Notes under the pieces: generated by a model
Seen by the model: the letters and a program-made list of their open reading frames with translations, nothing else
The model's database searches: none
What the model was told of the DNA's origin: nothing
Position numbers and translations under genes: made by a program
Assembly (NCBI GenBank): GCA_012837465.1
Contig: DURG01000004.1
Span: forward strand, 1 to 10,524
Origin: Propionibacterium sp.
GTDB taxonomy: Bacteria; Actinomycetota; Actinomycetes; Propionibacteriales; Propionibacteriaceae
DNA length: 10,524 nucleotides
Direction of reading: 5' to 3'
Shown here: one piece after another, positions 7,417 to 10,524 of the stretch
Layout of the letters: the number at the start of each line of letters is the position of its first letter
Position numbering within the stretch: the first letter of the stretch is position 1

Positions 7417-9212
7417 GACGTGGCTTCGGCGTCCTTCGGCTCAGGCTTGTAATCCACGCCGGCCTCCTTGCGCTGCTTCGGGTCGATCTCGGCCGGGGCC
7501 TCGGTCAACGGGTCGAAGCCGCCGCCGCTCTTCGGGAAGGCGATGACGTCGCGGATGGTGTCGAAGCCACCGAGCAGCATCACGAGGCGGTCGAGGCCGA
7601 ACGCGATGCCGCCGTGGGGCGGGGCACCGAAGCTGAAGGCGTCCAGCAGGAAGCCGAACTTCTCCCGGGCCTCCTCGTCGGAGATGCCCATGACCTTGAA
7701 CACGCGCTCCTGCACGTCGCGGCGGTGGATACGGATCGAGCCACCGCCCACCTCGTTGCCGTTACAGACGAAGTCGTAGCCGTAGCTGAGGGCCGAGGCC
7801 GGATCCGTGTCGAAGGTGTCGAGGCACTCTGGCGTGGGTGAGGTGAACGCGTGGTGCACCGCCGTCCACTTGCCGCCGCCCATGGCGACGTCACCGGCTG
7901 CCTCGGCGTCCTCGGTGGACTTGAACATCGGGGCGTCGACGACCCACACGAAGCTCCATTCGTCCTCGTTGATGAGGCCGGTCCGACGGCCGATCTCGAG
8001 GCGGGCGGCGCCCAGGAGTTCCTGGGACTGCTCGCGCTTGCCGGCGGCGAAGAAGATCGCGTCGCCCGGCTTGGCGTCCATGGCGGCGGCGATGCCGTCG
8101 CGCTCGACGTCCGACAGGTTCTTCGCGACCGGGCCGCCCAGCGTCCCGTCCTCGCCGATGGTGATGTAGGCCAGGCCGCGGGCGCCGCGCTGCTTGGCCC
8201 ACTCCTGCCAGGCGTCGAACTGGCGGCGGGGCTGGGAGGCGCCACCAGGCATGACGACGCCGCCGACGTACTCGTTCTGGAACACCCGGAACGGGGTGTC
8301 CTTGAAGTAGTCGGTGAGCTCGCGGATCTTGAGGTCGAAGCGCAGGTCGGGCTTGTCGGAGCCGTAGTTGTCCATCGCGTCGTGCCAGGTGATGCGCGGT
8401 AACGGCGTGGGCATCTCGACGCCGATGAGGCGCCAGCAGGCGGCCATGACCTCTTCGGAGAGCGCGATCACGTCGTCCTGGTCCACGAAGCTCATCTCGA
8501 TGTCGAGCTGGGTGAACTCTGGCTGCCGGTCGGCACGGAAGTCCTCATCGCGGTAGCAGCGCGCGATCTGGTAGTAGCGCTCCAGGCCACCCACCATGAG
8601 CAGCTGCTTGAACAGCTGCGGGCTCTGCGGCAGGGCGTACCACTTGCCGGGGTGCAGGCGGGCCGGGACGATGAAGTCACGGGCGCCCTCCGGGGTCGAT
8701 CGGGTGAGCGTGGGCGTCTCGACGTCGTGGAAGCCGTTGCGCGCCAGGACCTCGCGGATGGTGTGGGTCACGTTGGAGCGCAGCACCATCGCCTGGTGCT
8801 GCCGGGGCCGGCGCAGGTCCAGGTAGCGGTACTTGAGGCGCACGTCCTCCCCCACTGTGGTGCGCTCGTCGATCTGGAACGGCAGTGGCGCAGCCGGGTT
8901 CAGCACCTCGAGTTCGCGGATGGCGACCTCCACCTCACCGGTGGGGATGTTCGGGTTGATGTTCTCGTCGTCGCGCTTGTCGACGACGCCGGTGACCTTG
9001 ATGCAGAACTCGTTGCGCAGGTCGTGGATGCCGGCGGATTCCAGGTACTCGTCGCGAACGACGATCTGGCAGATGCCCGAAGCGTCACGCAGGTCGATGA
9101 AGGCCACGCCGCCGTGGTCGCGGCGCTTGGCCACCCACCCGGCGAGGACGACTTCCTGTCCGACGTGCTCGGCCCGCAGCATGCCGGCCTCAAAGGTGCG
9201 AATCACAGTCAT
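7413..9212 (-). CDS. aspS: Aspartyl-tRNA synthetase, probably non-discriminating (Asp/Asn) type
   Basis: AspRS charges tRNA-Asp. Many actinobacteria lack AsnRS and use an AspRS that also makes Asp-tRNA-Asn, converted to Asn-tRNA by GatCAB. The 599-residue product has an OB-fold anticodon domain (GWVAKRRDHGGVAFIDLRD, about 25-43), and ETPTLTRSTPEGARDF (about 164-179) following motif 1. Motif 2 is RYYQIARCYRDEDFRADRQP (211-230) and motif 3 is GIAFGLDRL (535-543, Arg542). The bacterial insertion domain lies between them. His33 in RRDHGG matches the His reported for non-discriminating bacterial AspRS, where E. coli has Leu, so dual specificity is inferred. The start may be ATG at 9212 or GTG at 9206; only the GTG has a well-spaced AGGGA ribosome binding site. 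It is the first gene of the leftward run, and its stop overlaps the rarA start. Confidence 0.97.
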   Translation of the reverse strand: MTVIRTFEAGMLRAEHVGQEVVLAGWVAKRRDHGGVAFIDLRDASGICQIVVRDEYLESAGIHDLRNEFCIKVTGVVDKRDDENINPNIPTGEVEVAIRELEVLNPAAPLPFQIDERTTVGEDVRLKYRYLDLRRPRQHQAMVLRSNVTHTIREVLARNGFHDVETPTLTRSTPEGARDFIVPARLHPGKWYALPQSPQLFKQLLMVGGLERYYQIARCYRDEDFRADRQPEFTQLDIEMSFVDQDDVIALSEEVMAACWRLIGVEMPTPLPRITWHDAMDNYGSDKPDLRFDLKIRELTDYFKDTPFRVFQNEYVGGVVMPGGASQPRRQFDAWQEWAKQRGARGLAYITIGEDGTLGGPVAKNLSDVERDGIAAAMDAKPGDAIFFAAGKREQSQELLGAARLEIGRRTGLINEDEWSFVWVVDAPMFKSTEDAEAAGDVAMGGGKWTAVHHAFTSPTPECLDTFDTDPASALSYGYDFVCNGNEVGGGSIRIHRRDVQERVFKVMGISDEEAREKFGFLLDAFSFGAPPHGGIAFGLDRLVMLLGGFDTIRDVIAFPKSGGGFDPLTEAPAEIDPKQRKEAGVDYKPEPKDAEATS

Positions 9213-9218
9213 TTCCCT
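9213..9218 (-). promoter_or_regulatory. Ribosome binding site that favours the GTG start of aspS
   Basis: The minus strand reads AGGGAA directly against the ATG at 9212, too close to serve it well. AGGG lies 8 bases before the in-frame GTG at 9206, a normal distance. Starting there gives an N terminus aligned with the common MLRTHEAG-type start of actinobacterial AspRS. The site therefore argues for 9206 rather than 9212. Confidence 0.5.
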
Positions 9219-9250
9219 ATCTACGGCTGCATAGACGGTGCAGTTCGTCC

Positions 9251-9276
9251 GGCCATGCTATCGGGGTAGCCTTGCC
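9251..9276. promoter_or_regulatory. Dyad with back-to-back candidate -10 boxes in the divergent intergenic region
   Basis: The 68 bases between aspS and the plus-strand membrane-protein gene contain the interrupted palindrome GGCnnnGCTA-N6-TAGCnnnGCC. Its arms include TAGCAT on the minus strand (9255-9260) and TAGCCT on the plus strand (9267-9272), both TANNNT -10 matches pointing away from each other. The plus-strand box ends 8 bases before the GTG at 9281, compatible with a leaderless mRNA. The minus-strand box would give aspS a leader of about 40 bases. -35 matches are poor on both sides (TTCGTC at 9244-9249 for the plus strand). The dyad could be an operator or simply two symmetric -10 boxes. 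Confidence 0.35.
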
Positions 9277-9280
9277 ACTC

Positions 9281-10171
9281 GTGAATCGCCATCAGCGCCG
9301 TCAGCCCCTCTCCGTGTTCGCACGCCGTGCCTCCCGGACCATCACCACGACCCTCGCCGTCGTGGCCGCGGTGTGCGTCGGGTTGCTGATCATCGTGCTC
9401 GAGGCCCCGTCGGCGCTGTTCGACATCCCCTGGGTGGGCGCCATCCTGGTGGGCCTCACGGTGCTGGCGTTGGCGATCCTGATCCTCGTGGGCATCCCGT
9501 GGCTGATCATCCGTGGGGTCAGCAAGGTGCGCGCCGATGCACTGGCCCGCCGGATCCGTCCCGGGTTGCAGCGCTGGGCGGCCGAGCGCGGGTGGCGCTA
9601 CGAGCGGAAGGTCATCCGTGGGAAGAGCCCCGCCGACGCGTGGCGGCCGGTCGAGAACATGATCGTCCACCTCCGCGAGCACGCGAAGGCGCTGAAGATC
9701 GCCGGCGTCTCCGATGAGAAGAAGACCCACAAGATCACCGACATCGTCTACGGCAAGGCCGGTCCCCACACCGCGTTCGCCGGGATGGTGCACGGGCTCA
9801 ACAGCCCTGAGTTCCAGCGTCGTTTCCTTGCGGTCGAGGCCGAGTTGCACCTGCCACCGCTGTCAGTGACCGACCGGTCGCTCGACGAGGTGTGGATCAC
9901 GCAGCGGCAGAAGTTCGAGTCTGTTGACTTCAACCAGCGCTGGCGCGTCACTGCCGAGGATCCGCGCTACGCGTCCGACGTGGTGCACCAGCGGCTACTT
10001 GCCCTGTTCGTCGACGCCCCGTTGAGCGCCGAACGCGTCGACCTCGCCGGTGGCTGGGTGGTCTCCTGGCTGCCCCCGGGCGCCGCGGAGCAGGATCTCG
10101 ACGCACACCTGGCGTTGCTGGAGCGCTTCGTGGGTTCGGTGCCCAACTTCGTGCGCAGCGACTACCGCTGA
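9281..10171 (+). CDS. Two-helix membrane protein of unknown function, DUF3137-like C-terminal region
   Basis: With the GTG start at 9281 the protein has 296 residues; an in-frame TTG at 9272 would add three. The basic N-terminal tail (RHQRRQ, RRASR) is followed by two hydrophobic segments, about 22-40 and 51-77. A soluble part of roughly 215 residues follows, likely cytoplasmic by the positive-inside rule. Around 195-240 it reads LSVTDRS, FESVDFNQRWRVTAEDPRYASDV and RLLALF. This resembles the FNRRFRV...DP..A motif of DUF3137-type membrane proteins, some of which are found near LemA genes. The resemblance is from memory and needs a profile search. No catalytic motif is visible. It is the only gene here on the plus strand, transcribed away from aspS. 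No Shine-Dalgarno precedes GTG, but a -10-like TAGCCT ends 8 bases upstream, so it may be leaderless. Codon use matches its neighbours. Confidence 0.85.
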   Translation: MNRHQRRQPLSVFARRASRTITTTLAVVAAVCVGLLIIVLEAPSALFDIPWVGAILVGLTVLALAILILVGIPWLIIRGVSKVRADALARRIRPGLQRWAAERGWRYERKVIRGKSPADAWRPVENMIVHLREHAKALKIAGVSDEKKTHKITDIVYGKAGPHTAFAGMVHGLNSPEFQRRFLAVEAELHLPPLSVTDRSLDEVWITQRQKFESVDFNQRWRVTAEDPRYASDVVHQRLLALFVDAPLSAERVDLAGGWVVSWLPPGAAEQDLDAHLALLERFVGSVPNFVRSDYR

Positions 10172-10187
10172 CCCGGTAGGAGACGCT

Positions 10188-10224
10188 GGTTGAGCCCGCG
10201 AGTGCTACGAGCGGTGTCGAAACC
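10188..10224. repeat. Imperfect palindromic GGTTGAG...TCGAAACC repeat
   Basis: A 37-base element begins GGTTGAGC and ends GTGTCGAAACC. The outer bases GGTT and AACC pair, an inner CCGC (10196-10199) pairs with GCGG (10211-10214), and mismatches lie between. It starts 16 bases after the stop of the plus-strand gene. Related elements with these ends recur between genes in many high-GC actinobacteria, often as better palindromes; that is recalled rather than searched, and only one copy is in this window. It could act as a weak terminator or mRNA 3' stabiliser, but there is no T-run. Confidence 0.6.
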
Positions 10225-10433
10225 CTCTAGGTGCTGGGCTGTTCCACAGGCGCTACCGCTCCGGGTTGGAGTTTCTGGTCACCTCGGCCGGCACCATCAG
10301 GCTCAACACCCTCCCCCCACGACCGGCGGCCATGGAGACACCGCCCGTGCGTCCGTACGCGGATCCGGCGTGGGACCTGTACCCGGACCGTTCCACCTGC
10401 CTCGACCCTGAATTGTTGGCCCTGGTCTCCTGA
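10194..10433 (+). pseudogene. Gene-like open frame without a clear start (possible remnant or short hypothetical gene)
   Basis: After the repeat a plus-strand frame stays open to TGA at 10431-10433. From 10239 onward its third codon position is G or C in about 86 percent of codons (hand count), clearly higher than the opposing frame, and the peptide looks protein-like (FHRRYRSGLEFLVTSAGT, YADPAWDLYPDRS, CLDPELLALV). There is no ATG before 10332 and no ribosome binding site near a plausible start; the first codons come from the repeat. After the TGA the same frame continues open to the window edge with similar codon use (AQPLPILAVGAYWHAPVV). It may be a decayed gene missing its 5' end and carrying a nonsense mutation, or a real short gene. 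I do not recognise the family. Confidence 0.3.
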
Positions 10434-10524
10434 CCCTGCCTGCTTGCCCAGCCCCTGCCGATACTCGCGGTCGGGGCCTACTGGCATGCCCCGGTGGTTG
10501 ACGTGTCGGATCGGCTGCGGGGGC

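Larger units (their letters stand above)
10172..10524. other. Right-end region without an intact recognised gene
   Basis: These 353 bases follow the plus-strand membrane-protein gene. They hold the palindromic repeat at 10188-10224 and the gene-like open frame described separately. I see no tRNA, T-run terminator, insertion-sequence ends or direct repeats flanking it. The minus-strand frame at 10227-10487 has poorer codon bias and is probably a shadow. Confidence 0.6.

Noticed and set aside
1..9212. A new defence, mobile or biosynthetic system within the leftward gene run.
   Set aside because: All nine genes belong to known families in their usual actinobacterial order, with uniform codon use and no repeats or insertion boundaries.
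9221..9850. A 209-codon minus-strand open frame opposite the membrane-protein gene.
   Set aside because: The translation is low-complexity (Gly, Asp, His, Gln, Arg) and opposes a frame with clear membrane helices and family-like motifs.
10171..10266. ACCCGG at 10171-10176 and CCGGGT at 10261-10266 as an inverted repeat or stem.
   Set aside because: Six bases separated by 84 bases is expected by chance in GC-rich DNA and does not bracket a recognisable element.
10227..10487. An 86-codon minus-strand open frame at the right end.
   Set aside because: Only about 64 percent G or C at third positions by hand count, against about 86 percent for the opposing plus-strand frame, and no recognisable motif or binding site.

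Overview
This is a high-GC window whose coding strand strongly prefers G or C at the third codon position. Gene content and order (aspS, rarA, a DUF948 protein, a small membrane protein, alaS, ruvX, mltG, aroE, aroC) are those of an actinobacterial chromosome. The protein sequences and a GGTTGAG...TCGAAACC-type repeat near the right end suggest Propionibacteriaceae or a relative; the family-level placement is an inference from memory of such genomes.

Layout. From 9212 down to 1, nine genes lie on the minus strand in one tight run, so the transcript reads right to left: aspS (aspartyl-tRNA synthetase), rarA (replication-fork AAA+ ATPase), a DUF948 membrane protein, a 77-residue membrane protein, alaS (alanyl-tRNA synthetase), ruvX/yqgF (Holliday-junction resolvase-like / rRNA-processing nuclease), mltG (endolytic murein transglycosylase), aroE (shikimate dehydrogenase), and the first 114 codons of aroC (chorismate synthase), which runs off the left edge. 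Junctions are overlaps of 1 to 8 bases or gaps of 4 to 22 bases. Three junctions use the same GTGA overlap of start and stop. This looks like one operon with possible internal promoters, joining tRNA charging, recombination and repair, wall synthesis and the shikimate pathway.

At about 9213-9280 the orientation switches. A 68-base divergent intergenic region holds back-to-back candidate -10 boxes inside a small dyad. To its right, on the plus strand, is one gene for a two-helix membrane protein of unknown function (9281-10171).

The last 353 bases (10172-10524) contain no intact recognised gene. They hold an imperfect palindromic repeat 16 bases after the stop codon, then a plus-strand open frame with strongly gene-like codon use but no good start and one in-frame TGA. 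This may be a decayed gene or an unrecognised short gene.

I see no mobile element, CRISPR array, tRNA, rRNA, defence cluster or secondary-metabolism system. The window is mostly conserved housekeeping DNA. The less explained parts are the right-hand end, the divergent promoter, and the two small membrane proteins between rarA and alaS.
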